In this document: piece after piece, positions 9,653 to 17,990 of the stretch
How positions within the stretch are numbered: the first letter of the stretch is position 1
How the letters are laid out: every line of letters begins with the position of its first letter
From: Actinomycetes bacterium
Lineage (GTDB): Bacteria > Actinomycetota > Actinomycetes > S36-B12 > GCA-2699445
Assembly (NCBI GenBank): GCA_022599915.1
Contig: JAHZLH010000021.1
Location: 1 to 50,016, forward strand
Direction of reading: 5' to 3'
DNA length: 50,016 bases
Position numbers and translations under genes: made by a program
The notes under the pieces: model-generated
Databases searched by the model: none
Told to the model about the DNA's origin: nothing
The model's input: only the letters and a program-made list of their open reading frames with translations

Positions 9653-10063
9653 TCAGCTGAGGTTCGGATCGAAGGTGAAGATCACCAAAGTGCCTAAGAT
9701 GATTGTGGCGGCCGAAGCGGTATACAGCACGCCGCGGAGCCAAAATCGGGTTTTACCGCTCTTGGCGTAGTCGCCAATGATGACGCGTAGGCCGTTCGTG
9801 CCGTGCAACATAGCTAGCCACAACATGGTCAGATCCCAGAACTGCCAGAACGGGCTGCTCCAGCGGCCGGCTACGAATGCGAAGTTAATTCGCTGTACGC
9901 CACCGTCCAGGATGTTCATGATGAAGAGATGGCCGAGGACCAGCACAACCAGGATGAGGCCAGAGGCGCGCATGAAGATCCATGAGTTCTTCTCAAAGTT
10001 CATGCCCGACTTCCGCCGAGGTGCGGTTGTATTCGGTGGGGCGAGATCAGGGATGGCAGTCAT
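9653..10063 (-). CDS. sdhD: Succinate dehydrogenase membrane anchor subunit
   Basis: A 136-residue integral membrane subunit with three hydrophobic helices (about residues 31-52, 73-92 and 105-132). Candidate haem-ligand or quinone-site residues lie in [12 protein letters not shown] and [14 protein letters not shown]. The sequence resembles actinobacterial SdhD, which together with SdhC binds haem b and anchors SdhAB to the cytoplasmic membrane. Its ATG overlaps the sdhC stop by 4 nt (ATGA), and sdhA follows after 14 bp. Confidence 0.92.
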   Translation of the reverse strand: MTAIPDLAPPNTTAPRRKSGMNFEKNSWIFMRASGLILVVLVLGHLFIMNILDGGVQRINFAFVAGRWSSPFWQFWDLTMLWLAMLHGTNGLRVIIGDYAKSGKTRFWLRGVLYTASAATIILGTLVIFTFDPNLS

Positions 10064-10443
10064 GACGCAACTCCGAATAGGGATTCAACAGTGTGTTTCA
10101 TCATGAAGTAGGTTCCGGGCACCATAATGACCAGCCAAACCGCCATGGTGGCCCAGAGCATTTGCCGTTGTAGTCGGGGCCCGCGCTTCCAGAAATCGAC
10201 CGCCATCACTCGTAGGCCGTTCAGCGCGTGGAAGAGCACCGCTCCCACCAAACCGACCTCCATCAGGTTGACCAACGGGGTTTTGTAGGAGGCAATGATT
10301 GCGTCGTAGGCGTCAGGTGACACCCGGACAAGCGCGGTATCTAAGACGTGGACATAGAGGAAAAACAGGACCGCTACCCCGGTGATTCGATGTGCCACCC
10401 ATGACCACATCGACACACCCCCCTTATACAGGGTGCCGTTCAT
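10060..10443 (-). CDS. sdhC: Succinate dehydrogenase cytochrome b556 subunit
   Basis: A 127-residue membrane subunit, first gene of sdhCDAB. After the short start MNGTLYKGG comes MWSWVAHRITGVAVLFFLYVHVLD, typical of actinobacterial SdhC, then a helix containing LFHALNGLRVMAVDFW and a third hydrophobic helix. His residues in the first two helices are the expected haem ligands. The frame extends 46 codons upstream, but ATG 10443 has GAAAGGA at good spacing and fits known N-termini. An alternative ATG at 10470 lacks a ribosome binding site. A GTGTCC-gaa-GGACAC palindrome lies about 125 bp upstream. Confidence 0.92.
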   Translation of the reverse strand: MNGTLYKGGVSMWSWVAHRITGVAVLFFLYVHVLDTALVRVSPDAYDAIIASYKTPLVNLMEVGLVGAVLFHALNGLRVMAVDFWKRGPRLQRQMLWATMAVWLVIMVPGTYFMMKHTVESLFGVAS

Positions 10444-10728
10444 GACGCTGATCCTTTCTCGCGGCGACATCGCCCGTTGAGGCGCGGTGTCGACCGGCAT
10501 TTCCGGATTGACTCTCAGCGGCGGTGTGCCGGCGCTTTTCCGGAGTGCCACCTTTGCGTATGGGGCGTGTCCGAAGGACACATCTCACACGTCTTCATGG
10601 TAGTGGTGCGCTCGGGAAGGGAAAGTTGGACCCCTCGCCGATCCGAATCAGCAAGGCTTGGTGCTGGGCGAGATTCCACACAAAAGGGACGCAGAGACCA
10701 GGCTGAAAAGCAAACGTTGTGTATTTGG
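10444..10728. other. Non-coding region upstream of sdhC
   Basis: No convincing gene is visible between the sdhC start and the promoter of the structured RNA. A minus-strand TACCAT (about 10599-10604) could be a -10 for the sdh operon, but I cannot pair it with a good -35. A palindrome at 10567-10581 is described separately. Confidence 0.5.
10567..10581. promoter_or_regulatory. GTGTCC-gaa-GGACAC palindrome in sdh upstream region
   Basis: A perfect 6-bp inverted repeat with a 3-bp centre lies just downstream of a possible minus-strand -10 (TACCAT, 10599-10604) and about 125 bp before sdhC. Its size and symmetry suit a dimeric regulator. No known regulator is assigned; it could also be a small leader hairpin. 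Confidence 0.35.
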
Positions 10729-10757
10729 TTGACTTCTAGACGTGGCTACTTCAGAAT
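10729..10757 (+). promoter_or_regulatory. Sigma-70-type promoter for the structured RNA
   Basis: TTGACT (10729-10734) and CAGAAT (10752-10757) are separated by 17 bp, five and four matches to the consensus. Predicted transcription starts near 10763-10765, which coincides with the first base of the 16-bp closing stem of the RNA candidate. The coincidence of start site and stem strengthens both calls. Confidence 0.5.
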
Positions 10758-10761
10758 ATGG

Positions 10762-10896
10762 GTAATCACCGCGAATGTTGTGAAGATACGTGGCTTCCTC
10801 CCACCGCCGGCCGACGTATCCCTGGCAGGGTCGATGGTTCTAGTGAGCGCCGCACGTAGGAACCGCCCCTGATGCAACGGCATTCGCGGTGATTAC
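10762..10896 (+). ncRNA. Candidate structured small RNA or leader, unknown class
   Basis: About 135 nt close into a perfect 16-bp stem (10762-10777 with 10881-10896), which continues for 3-4 bp after a CGG bulge (10778-10781 with 10874-10877). Inside are a 10-bp hairpin (10785-10794 with 10810-10820, one bulged G) whose 15-nt loop contains TTCCTCCC, a small CCT-ggc-AGG hairpin (10821-10829), and a 10-bp hairpin (10836-10845 with 10853-10864, two bulged Gs). TTTT follows the 3' arm directly. A promoter ends at the 5' arm. I do not recognise a known family. The loop is complementary to Shine-Dalgarno sequences, so it could be a regulatory sRNA; a leader of mutA or a MITE-like palindromic element are the alternatives. 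Confidence 0.5.
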
Positions 10897-11027
10897 TTTT
10901 CTCCTCATCGCAGTTCAGTGAAGACCCCTTAGCGCGAACCATCTGCCGAAGGGCCTGCGGAAGCCGAGACTTGCTGACGTAGCCACGCTCGTTCATGACC
11001 GACCGCAGCGAGTTGGTGGTACCTCTC

Positions 11028-11039
11028 TATCCTGATTAC
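11028..11039 (+). promoter_or_regulatory. -10 element of a probable leaderless mutA transcript
   Basis: TATCCT (11028-11033) is followed by 6 bases and ATG 11040, with no ribosome binding site between. This spacing puts the transcription start on the A of the ATG. No good -35 is seen. Confidence 0.45.
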
Positions 11040-12830
11040 ATGACCGATACCCTCCCGCTTGCGCGGCATTTCCCGACCGCCGACCGTGAGCAGTGGCGTG
11101 CGCTGGCCGCTGCAGCACTGGCACGTACACGCGGCAATGTTGCTCCTGAGCAGGTGGAACAGTTGCTGGCGACTCAGACCGATGATGGTTTTGCTGTGCT
11201 ACCGCTCTACACCGCGACTGACGGTGTCGATGCTGGTGAACCAAGCGCCCCGGGCACCGGCGATCGGATGCGTGGGACTCGGTCACCGGATGCGGCCACT
11301 TGGTCGATCCGGCAGCGGCACTGGGTCGGTGGCGGTCCCGAACAGGGTCTACCGGCAGCGCAACAGGCCATTGCAGACGGAGCAGAAAGTCTCTGGTTGA
11401 CCGTGCTGGCTGTCGATGCCTTGCCGCAGTTGCTTGCCGGACTGGACCTGACCAGCACCCCGGTGGTGCTGGAGGCTTTTGCCGACGCTGCTGCGGCTGC
11501 TGAACAGTTGCTGGCGGCGCTACCGGAATCAGGTGCGCCAGCTACCACCTCACTGGGCCTGGATCCGGTTGGCTGGGCCGCCGCGACTGGGACCGAAGTG
11601 CATTGGGCGCAGCCGGTGGCGCTGGCTGATGCTGCTCGCCTTCGCGGGGTGCGGGCGTTCACCATCGACAGTGCGGTTTACCACGAAGCGGGTGCAACCG
11701 TTGCCCAAGAACTGGCCTTGACGACAGCGGCTGGTCTAGCGCTACTGCGGGAGTTGGAGCAGGCCGGCTGGTCGCCAGCGGAGGCGGCGGCTTCGATTGA
11801 ATTTCGTTGGGTCGTGACAGATGAGCAGTTCCCGGCCATCGCTAAGTTGCGAGCGGCCCGCGTGTTGTGGGCACGAATTCTCGAACTGGCAGATGTGACC
11901 GACATTGGTCAGCGACAGCACGCCAGCACCTCGGTGCTGATGCTGACCGCTCGTGACCCCTGGGTCAATCTGATCCGCAACTGCGTCGCGGCCTTTGCCG
12001 GTGGTGTCGGTGGCGCGGAATCAGTTGCGGTGCAACCGCACACGCTGGCGCGGGGCGAGGTGGATGACTTTGCCCAGCGGATGGCTCGCAATACCCAGCA
12101 CTTGCTGCTGGAGGAGTCCCATGTCGATGCGGTCGCAGATGCCGCAGGTGGTTCGTACTACGTAGAAGAGCTGACCCGCAACAGTGCGGATGCTGCCTGG
12201 CAGTTGCTCCAGCAGTTGGAGGCCAACGGCGGTATCGCTGCGGCGCTGGCCGCAGGCACCATCGCGGAACTATTGCACGAGACCTGGCAGGTGCGCAGTC
12301 ACCGGATTGCTCAGCGAACTGAGCCAGTAACTGGTGTGTCTGAGTTTCCGGATCGTGAGCGAGTCGAACAACCATTGCAATCCTGGCTGCGGCCCGGTGG
12401 CGGCTTGCCACAACACCGGTCGGCGGAACAATTCGAGCAGCTACGTGCTCGGGCCGATGCCGCTGGCGATCCAACAGTGACCTTGCTCGCCATTGGCTCG
12501 CTGGCGCGATACGGCGCTCGCGAGGCGTTTGCAGGCAACCTGTTCGCAGCCGGGGGGCTTGGTTCGGAAACTACTGCCTTGTCGGACGGGTTACCGGAGT
12601 CAGTGACCCCGGTGGTGTGTCTGGTCGGCGCCGACGCTGACTATGCCGACGCGGTAGCTGAGGCGGTGACGGCGGCTCGAGCGGCTGGCGCGCAGCGGAT
12701 TTGGCTTGCTGGTAAACCCGGTGATCGCGAGGAAAGCGACCGTTCGGCGGGAGTGGATGGTTATCTGCACGTCGGTTGTGACGCCATCGCCGTGCTCGAG
12801 ACCACGTTGACCGATCTGGGAGTGTCCTGA
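11040..12830 (+). CDS. mutA: Methylmalonyl-CoA mutase small (beta) subunit
   Basis: A 596-residue, non-catalytic partner of MutB. It has the same TIM-barrel plus B12-like fold but no D-x-H-x-x-G cobalamin motif in its C-terminal domain ([19 protein letters not shown]). Segments such as [45 protein letters not shown] and [13 protein letters not shown] mirror MutB. ATG 11040 ([13 protein letters not shown]) fits family N-termini and lies 6 bases after TATCCT; an in-frame ATG at 10995 would add 15 residues but has no support. The stop overlaps mutB by one base. The heterodimer makes succinyl-CoA from methylmalonyl-CoA. Confidence 0.93.
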   Translation: MTDTLPLARHFPTADREQWRALAAAALARTRGNVAPEQVEQLLATQTDDGFAVLPLYTATDGVDAGEPSAPGTGDRMRGTRSPDAATWSIRQRHWVGGGPEQGLPAAQQAIADGAESLWLTVLAVDALPQLLAGLDLTSTPVVLEAFADAAAAAEQLLAALPESGAPATTSLGLDPVGWAAATGTEVHWAQPVALADAARLRGVRAFTIDSAVYHEAGATVAQELALTTAAGLALLRELEQAGWSPAEAAASIEFRWVVTDEQFPAIAKLRAARVLWARILELADVTDIGQRQHASTSVLMLTARDPWVNLIRNCVAAFAGGVGGAESVAVQPHTLARGEVDDFAQRMARNTQHLLLEESHVDAVADAAGGSYYVEELTRNSADAAWQLLQQLEANGGIAAALAAGTIAELLHETWQVRSHRIAQRTEPVTGVSEFPDRERVEQPLQSWLRPGGGLPQHRSAEQFEQLRARADAAGDPTVTLLAIGSLARYGAREAFAGNLFAAGGLGSETTALSDGLPESVTPVVCLVGADADYADAVAEAVTAARAAGAQRIWLAGKPGDREESDRSAGVDGYLHVGCDAIAVLETTLTDLGVS

Positions 12831-14989
12831 TGTCCAAGTTTCCCTCAGTAGCAGACACAGACTTGTGGTCCGCGGGTAGCTCGGGTCACCCGGCTGCGGC
12901 GGAAGCAGTAGCGCGTACGACGCCGGAAGGTATCGACGTCAAGCAGGTGTACGGCGCTGCTGACCTAACCGGTTTGGATTTCCTCGGCACCTACCCGGGG
13001 ATCGCGCCGTTTCTCCGTGGGCCCTACCCGACCATGTACACCGCTCAGCCTTGGACGATTCGGCAGTACGCCGGCTTCTCCACCGCAGAGGAATCCAACG
13101 CGTTCTATCGTCGCAATCTCGCGGCTGGTCAGAAGGGACTATCAGTCGCTTTTGACCTCGCTACTCATCGCGGCTACGACAGTGACCACCCGCGAGTACT
13201 GGGCGATGTCGGCATGGCCGGAGTGGCCATCGACTCCATTCTGGACATGCAGATGCTGTTTGACGGGATTCCGCTGGACCGGATGAGCGTCTCCATGACT
13301 ATGAATGGTGCGGTTTTGCCGGTCATGGCGCTCTACATCGTGGCCGGTGAAGAACAAGGGGTAGCGCCGGAGAAGCTCACCGGGACCATTCAGAACGACA
13401 TTCTCAAAGAGTTCATGGTTCGCAACACCTACATCTACCCGCCGTCGCCGAGCATGAAGATCATCTCCGACATCTTCGCCTACACCTCGGCGCGGATGCC
13501 GCGATTCAACTCGATCTCGATCTCCGGCTATCACATGCAGGAGGCCGGAGCCACCGCCGACCTGGAGCTGGGCTACACCTTGGCTGATGGTGTGGAGTAC
13601 ATCCGCGCTGGGCTGGCGGCGGGATTGGATATCGACAGCTTCGCACCCCGACTTTCCTTCTTCTGGGCCGTGGGCATGGACTTCTTTATGGAGGTCGCCA
13701 AACTGCGAGCCGCCAGGCTGCTCTGGGCTCGGTTGGTGAAGCAGTTTGATCCGACGAAAGATAAATCGCTGTCCCTGCGGACCCACTGCCAGACCTCTGG
13801 CTGGTCGCTGACCGCTCAAGACGTTTTCAACAACGTCATGCGCACCACGATCGAGGCGATGGCTGCGACCCAGGGGCATACTCAGTCGCTGCATACGAAT
13901 GCCCTGGATGAGGCGCTGGCGCTGCCCACCGACTTCTCGGCGCGGATTGCGCGGAACACTCAGTTGCTGTTGCAGCAGGAGTCCGGCACCACCAAGGTGA
14001 TCGATCCTTGGGGTGGCTCTTATTACGTGGAACGACTGACCCACGATCTGGCACGTCGAGCCTGGCAGCACATTGAGGAAGTCGAGCAGGCCGGTGGCAT
14101 GGCTCGCGCGATAGATGAAGGTCTGCCCAAGATGCGGATCGAGGAAGCAGCGGCCCGCACCCAGGCGCGGATCGATTCGGGTTCGCAGACCCTAGTCGGT
14201 GTGAATCGCTACCAACCGGAAACAGACGAACCCATCGATGTGCTCAAGGTGGATAACTCGGCGGTTCGAGCGGCACAAGTAGCCAAGTTGCAGCGGCTGC
14301 GCTCCGAGCGGGATGACACCGCGGTAACCGCGGCGCTGAACGCCATCACGGCTTCGGCCCAGGGGATCGCTGACGGTACTCGTGGGGAAGGTCTGGACCA
14401 AAACCTGTTGGCTCTTGCGGTAGATGCAGCGCGTGCGCGGGCTACTGTCGGAGAGATCTCCGAAGCGATGGAGCAGGTATTCGGTCGACATCGCGCGGTG
14501 ATTCGTACGATTTCGGGTGTCTACTCCGAGGAGGCGGGGGAAGTGTCCAGCATTAACGAGGCTCGGTCGGCCACTAATCGATTTGCCGAGGAGCACGGTC
14601 GACGGCCTCGCATCTTGGTGGCCAAAGTCGGTCAGGATGGTCATGACCGCGGACAGAAGGTCATCGCCACCGCCTTTGCCGACCTAGGTTTCGACGTTGA
14701 CGTGGGTCCACTGTTCGCCACTCCGGATGAGGTCGCCCGCCAGGCTGTGGAAGCAGACGTCCACATCGTTGGGGTGTCCTCGCTGGCTGCCGGACATCTC
14801 ACCCTGGTGCCGGAACTACGTAGTGCGCTCGATGCCGCTGGCCGACCAGACATTCGGATCGTCGTCGGTGGCGTCATTCCGCCAGACGATTTCTCCGCCT
14901 TGCGGGAAGCAGGCGCAGCTGCCATCTTCCCACCGGGAACCGTCATTGCGGAAGCCGCCCAGGAACTACTCGCAGACTTCGACGGATGA
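12830..14989 (+). CDS. mutB: Methylmalonyl-CoA mutase large (alpha) subunit
   Basis: A 719-residue adenosylcobalamin-dependent mutase converting (R)-methylmalonyl-CoA to succinyl-CoA. The TIM-barrel domain includes [20 protein letters not shown] and [14 protein letters not shown], carrying the substrate-binding and catalytic Tyr and His regions. The C-terminal B12-binding domain has D603-G-H605-D-R-G608, whose His is the lower cobalt ligand. It starts in a TGATG overlap with mutA and ends in an ATGA overlap with meaB, so the three genes form a tightly coupled operon. Length matches actinobacterial MutB. Confidence 0.98.
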   Translation: MSKFPSVADTDLWSAGSSGHPAAAEAVARTTPEGIDVKQVYGAADLTGLDFLGTYPGIAPFLRGPYPTMYTAQPWTIRQYAGFSTAEESNAFYRRNLAAGQKGLSVAFDLATHRGYDSDHPRVLGDVGMAGVAIDSILDMQMLFDGIPLDRMSVSMTMNGAVLPVMALYIVAGEEQGVAPEKLTGTIQNDILKEFMVRNTYIYPPSPSMKIISDIFAYTSARMPRFNSISISGYHMQEAGATADLELGYTLADGVEYIRAGLAAGLDIDSFAPRLSFFWAVGMDFFMEVAKLRAARLLWARLVKQFDPTKDKSLSLRTHCQTSGWSLTAQDVFNNVMRTTIEAMAATQGHTQSLHTNALDEALALPTDFSARIARNTQLLLQQESGTTKVIDPWGGSYYVERLTHDLARRAWQHIEEVEQAGGMARAIDEGLPKMRIEEAAARTQARIDSGSQTLVGVNRYQPETDEPIDVLKVDNSAVRAAQVAKLQRLRSERDDTAVTAALNAITASAQGIADGTRGEGLDQNLLALAVDAARARATVGEISEAMEQVFGRHRAVIRTISGVYSEEAGEVSSINEARSATNRFAEEHGRRPRILVAKVGQDGHDRGQKVIATAFADLGFDVDVGPLFATPDEVARQAVEADVHIVGVSSLAAGHLTLVPELRSALDAAGRPDIRIVVGGVIPPDDFSALREAGAAAIFPPGTVIAEAAQELLADFDG

Positions 14990-15963
14990 GCCAGCGGCAG
15001 TCAGTCCCGGAACTACTTGCCGGGATCAAGGCCGGAGATCGGGCGAGCATCGCTCGGGCGATCACGCTGGTGGAATCCACTCGAGTCAGCGATGCACCGG
15101 CAGCGGCCGAGCTGCTAGATGCCGTCAGCGGGACTGCTGGTGACGCCATGCGGGTAGGTGTCTCTGGCGTGCCCGGTGTCGGCAAGTCCACCTTTATCGA
15201 TGAACTCGGGACGTATCTGGTCGGTGAAGGCCGTCGAGTGGCCGTGCTAGCGGTGGATCCCAGCAGCGTTCGCAGCGGTGGCAGTGTGCTGGGTGATAAA
15301 ACCCGGATGGAACGCCTCGCCGCCAGTGATGCTGCCTTTATCCGGCCTTCGCCGAGCGCCGGCACGCTCGGTGGTGTCACTCGCTCCACCCGCGCCGCCA
15401 TGTTGGTCGTGGAGGCTGCCGGTTTCGACACGGTACTGGTGGAAACCGTAGGAGTTGGCCAGTCCGAGGTTGCGGTGGCTGGCATGGTCGATTCCTTCTT
15501 ACTGCTGGCATTGGCTCGCACTGGCGATCAGTTACAGGGAATCAAGCGTGGCATTTTGGAACTGGTCGATGTCATCGCCGTGAATAAGGCGGATGGTGAC
15601 CATGCGCCCGAAGCGCGCTCGGCGGCGCGGGAGTTGGCTGGGGCGCTGCGGCTGTTCAGTCACGACGAGGAAGATGCCTGGAAAGTTCCGGTACTCACCT
15701 GTAGTGGGCTGACCGGAACTGGCGTGCCGGAAGTCTGGCTGGCGCTCACTGACCACCGGAACCAGTTGGTGGAATCCGGCCGATTGCAGCAGTTGCGGGG
15801 GGAGCAACGAGTGCTGTGGTTGACCGAGGAAGTAGACGACCGGTTGCTGCAACGGTTCCATCAGCGGTCCGAGATTGTGGCTGCCCTGCCAGACCTACAA
15901 CAGCAAGTGCGAGCGGGTGAGTTGTCGGCCCCAGCAGCGGCCGAAAGGCTACTGGGTCTCTAG
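14986..15963 (+). CDS. meaB: Methylmalonyl-CoA mutase GTPase chaperone
   Basis: A 325-residue G3E-type P-loop GTPase that protects and reloads methylmalonyl-CoA mutase with adenosylcobalamin. The Walker A motif GVPGVGKS is at 61-68. AVLAVDPSS, the [10 protein letters not shown] switch region and the NKAD specificity motif follow, all in the order expected for MeaB/ArgK. Its ATG overlaps the mutB stop by 4 nt. Some members were once called ArgK (arginine transport kinases), but the operon with mutAB makes the MeaB role clear. A G-C-rich hairpin lies 11 bp after the stop. Confidence 0.96.
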   Translation: MSQRQSVPELLAGIKAGDRASIARAITLVESTRVSDAPAAAELLDAVSGTAGDAMRVGVSGVPGVGKSTFIDELGTYLVGEGRRVAVLAVDPSSVRSGGSVLGDKTRMERLAASDAAFIRPSPSAGTLGGVTRSTRAAMLVVEAAGFDTVLVETVGVGQSEVAVAGMVDSFLLLALARTGDQLQGIKRGILELVDVIAVNKADGDHAPEARSAARELAGALRLFSHDEEDAWKVPVLTCSGLTGTGVPEVWLALTDHRNQLVESGRLQQLRGEQRVLWLTEEVDDRLLQRFHQRSEIVAALPDLQQQVRAGELSAPAAAERLLGL

Positions 15964-15973
15964 TCGGGCCGCT

Positions 15974-15998
15974 GGCGGTGACGTTTACAGTCGCCGCC
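15974..15998. terminator. Hairpin between meaB and the surface protein gene
   Basis: GGCGGTGAC-gtttaca-GTCGCCGCC gives a 9-bp stem with one G-U pair, 11 bp after meaB. It lies between convergent genes and could stop transcription from the left, although no T-run follows. Confidence 0.45.
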
Positions 15999-16075
15999 TC
16001 AGATCGGCCATCAGCGGCTAGCAGGGAGTGTCGAGTGTCGAGTCGCTCGTGCGTGGTGGCTGGCGTGGTTGTTGG

Positions 16076-17818
16076 CTACTGATCTGTGGTCGGGCGGCGA
16101 CGGGCGGCGACGATGATGACGACCCCGGTTCCTAGCGCCAGCACTCCAGTCAGGAGGGCGGTCCAGGTGGCGTCCGAGCCGGTGCGGGCCAGTGAACTCG
16201 AATCCGAACTGCTGACTGCCGGAGCAGCGATCTGCTGCTCCCGTTGCGGGAAGTTGATGGCTTGGATGTTGGGAGTTCCTTCATCTGCCGGCTGGTCGTC
16301 CTGACCGTTGCCAGAATCGTTCGGCTTGTCACCGGGCTCGTCGCTCGGCTCATCGCTTGGCTGGTCGGTGGGCTCGTCGCTTGGCTGGTCGGTGGGCTCG
16401 TCGCTTGGCTGGTCGGTGGGCTCGTCGCTTGGCTGGTCGGTGGGCTCGTCGCTTGGCTGGTCGGTGGGCTCGTCGCTCGGCTGGTCTGACGGCTGCGAGG
16501 TCGGATCGTCGCTCGGGACGATGAATGGATCTACGCTCGGTTCCTCGGTCGGCGTGGTGGTGGGTTCTGGCGATGGCGAGGTGGTCGGTTCTGGGCTCGG
16601 GGAGCTAGTGGGTTCCGGCGTGCGGGTAGTGGTGGGTTCCTCGGTCGGCACGATGAACGGATCGACGCGTGGCTCGGTCGTCGGTGTGGTCGTCGGCTCA
16701 GTGGTCGGTGTGGATGTGGGTTCCAGCGATGGCGAGGTGGTGGGTTCCGGTGTGGGGGAGCTAGTGGGTTCTGGTGTCGGGGTTGTGGTGGATTCCTCGG
16801 TGGGCTCGGTGGTGGGTTCCTCGGTCGGTTCGGTGGTGGGTTCTGGTGTCGGCTCGACAGCGGCGCGGCATCCTTGGTTCCAGATGGCCTGACCTGCGGT
16901 GTTCCAGTTCATACCGCCGTGCACTCCCGAGATTGGCGGAATGATGTCACCCCAGTGGCCGCCGTTCGGCTGATCGAGAGTCCAGACCGGGCCGGTGTGC
17001 TCACCGTAGTGATCAGCAACGCCGCGGCCGTTGCCATTGATGCCATCAGCCGCTGACTGGTCAACGGTGATCCGGACGTAGGGGTTGCTGGTGGCGTTGG
17101 TGCGGTGGCAGATGGTGATCTTCTCGTTGTTGCCCTGCGCGGCTGCCCGGTCCTCCTTGTTGTTGCTGTTTTGAGAGCCGGCCTTTCCGTTGTTCTTGTT
17201 CGCGTTGCCCTTGCCGGAGTCTTCCTTGCTGGCATGTCCCTTGCTGGAGTTCCCCTGGCTGCTGGACTTCTTGTCAGCCTTCTCGGTCTTGTCGTCATCC
17301 TGGCCCTCATGGTCGTGGCCAACCTGATCATGGCGCGCAGCGGCCGATTCTGCCTGCTGCTGAACACTTCCTTTCGGTGATGCGGGTGCTGGTTTGCTTT
17401 CGGGCTTGGCTGCGGGTGCTGGTTTGGCTTCGGGCTTGGCTGCGGGTGCTGGTTTGGCTTCGGGCTTGGCTGCGGGTGCTGGTGTGGCTTCGGGCTTGGC
17501 TGCGGGTGCTGGTGTGGCTTCGGGCTTGGCTGCGGGTGCTGGTGTGGCTTCGGGCTTGGCTGCGGGTGCTGGTGTGGCTTCGGGCTTGGGTGCGGACTCG
17601 GCTGCGGACTTGGCGGTGGAACCCTCCTCGGCGGTCTTGCCGGACTCCTTGACGGTGCTGTTCTCCTTATCGGCGGGGTTCGCGGCTAGGGCCGGAGTGC
17701 CGATAAACGCAGAACCGCAGATCAAGACGGCGGCTGCGCCAGCCTGAGCTAGTCGGCGAGAGATTCGAGTGGAATCGCTAGTCTTGGCTTGCTCTGAGGT
17801 CCGAGGTGTTGCACTCAT
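16076..17818 (-). CDS. LAxTG-anchored cell-surface repeat protein
   Basis: A 580-residue wall protein. Residues 1-45 are a signal peptide (RRLAQAGAAAVLICGSAFIG, cleavage near ALA-AN). Seven KPEA(T/K)PAPAA-type 10-residue repeats follow, then a Lys/Ser/Asn-rich linker. A compact domain, roughly residues 230-320, starts ITICHRTNATSNPYVRI and ends WNQGCRA. A long Thr/Pro/Glu stalk comes next (PTEEPTTEP units and five DEPTDQPS repeats). The C-terminus reads LARTG, a hydrophobic helix, then RRRPTTDQ: an LAxTG sorting signal of the type used by class E sortases. AGGAG precedes the ATG. No sortase is encoded in the window. Ligand unknown. Confidence 0.9.
   Translation of the reverse strand: MSATPRTSEQAKTSDSTRISRRLAQAGAAAVLICGSAFIGTPALAANPADKENSTVKESGKTAEEGSTAKSAAESAPKPEATPAPAAKPEATPAPAAKPEATPAPAAKPEATPAPAAKPEAKPAPAAKPEAKPAPAAKPESKPAPASPKGSVQQQAESAAARHDQVGHDHEGQDDDKTEKADKKSSSQGNSSKGHASKEDSGKGNANKNNGKAGSQNSNNKEDRAAAQGNNEKITICHRTNATSNPYVRITVDQSAADGINGNGRGVADHYGEHTGPVWTLDQPNGGHWGDIIPPISGVHGGMNWNTAGQAIWNQGCRAAVEPTPEPTTEPTEEPTTEPTEESTTTPTPEPTSSPTPEPTTSPSLEPTSTPTTEPTTTPTTEPRVDPFIVPTEEPTTTRTPEPTSSPSPEPTTSPSPEPTTTPTEEPSVDPFIVPSDDPTSQPSDQPSDEPTDQPSDEPTDQPSDEPTDQPSDEPTDQPSDEPTDQPSDEPSDEPGDKPNDSGNGQDDQPADEGTPNIQAINFPQREQQIAAPAVSSSDSSSLARTGSDATWTALLTGVLALGTGVVIIVAARRRPTTDQ
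16350..16490 (-). repeat. 24-bp tandem repeats (DEPTDQPS stalk)
   Basis: About five near-identical 24-bp units encode the DEPTDQPS octapeptide on the minus strand. Such arrays change copy number by slippage, so the stalk length is probably variable between strains. Confidence 0.85.
17390..17600 (-). repeat. 30-bp tandem repeats (KPEATPAPAA)
   Basis: Seven 30-bp units encode KPEATPAPAA or the variants KPEAKPAPAA and KPESKPAPAS. The variants lie at the end farther from the signal peptide, while the first four units are identical in sequence type, suggesting recent expansion at that end. Confidence 0.85.
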
Positions 17819-17911
17819 CGCTATCTCCTAGGTGGGGGCCGCTGGGATGGCCGCTACATAGGAGTGATGCCATGGGGGTTAGGTCGCAACAAAAACCTGC
17901 AGAACTTTCCG

Positions 17912-17941
17912 AAAAACTTCGAGAAAAATCTCTAGTCGAAG
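17912..17941 (-). terminator. Intrinsic terminator after the P450 gene
   Basis: Read on the minus strand, CTTCGA (17941-17936) pairs with TCGAAG (17922-17917) across a 13-nt loop and is followed at once by TTTTT. It lies about 50 bp past the P450 stop and before the surface-protein gene, so the two minus-strand genes are probably separate units. Confidence 0.5.
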
Positions 17942-17990
17942 ATCGGCTCCGCGACGGAACGCAGAAACTGTCGAATCGCTCCTCGTAGTG

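Noticed and set aside
10840-10980. Cobalamin riboswitch upstream of the B12-dependent mutA
   Set aside because: A stretch near 10960 (AAGCCGAGACTTGC) loosely resembles the B12 box, but it lacks the AGG-AGACC core, and no canonical P3-P6 elements or GCCACTG-type motif fit around it.
10766-10996. 76-residue minus-strand open frame in the sdhC-mutA gap
   Set aside because: It overlaps the structured RNA candidate, is rich in Arg/Ser/Cys without hydrophobic core, and has no ribosome binding site.
16350-17600. Repeat arrays as a CRISPR
   Set aside because: Repeats are contiguous, in frame and encode low-complexity stalk peptides; there are no unique spacers or cas genes.
16244-17747. Several long plus-strand open frames opposite the surface-protein gene
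   Set aside because: They mirror the tandem repeats of the minus-strand gene (WLVGGLVA and GLAAGAGLAS patterns), have no ribosome binding sites or recognisable domains, and are shadows of repetitive GC-rich DNA.
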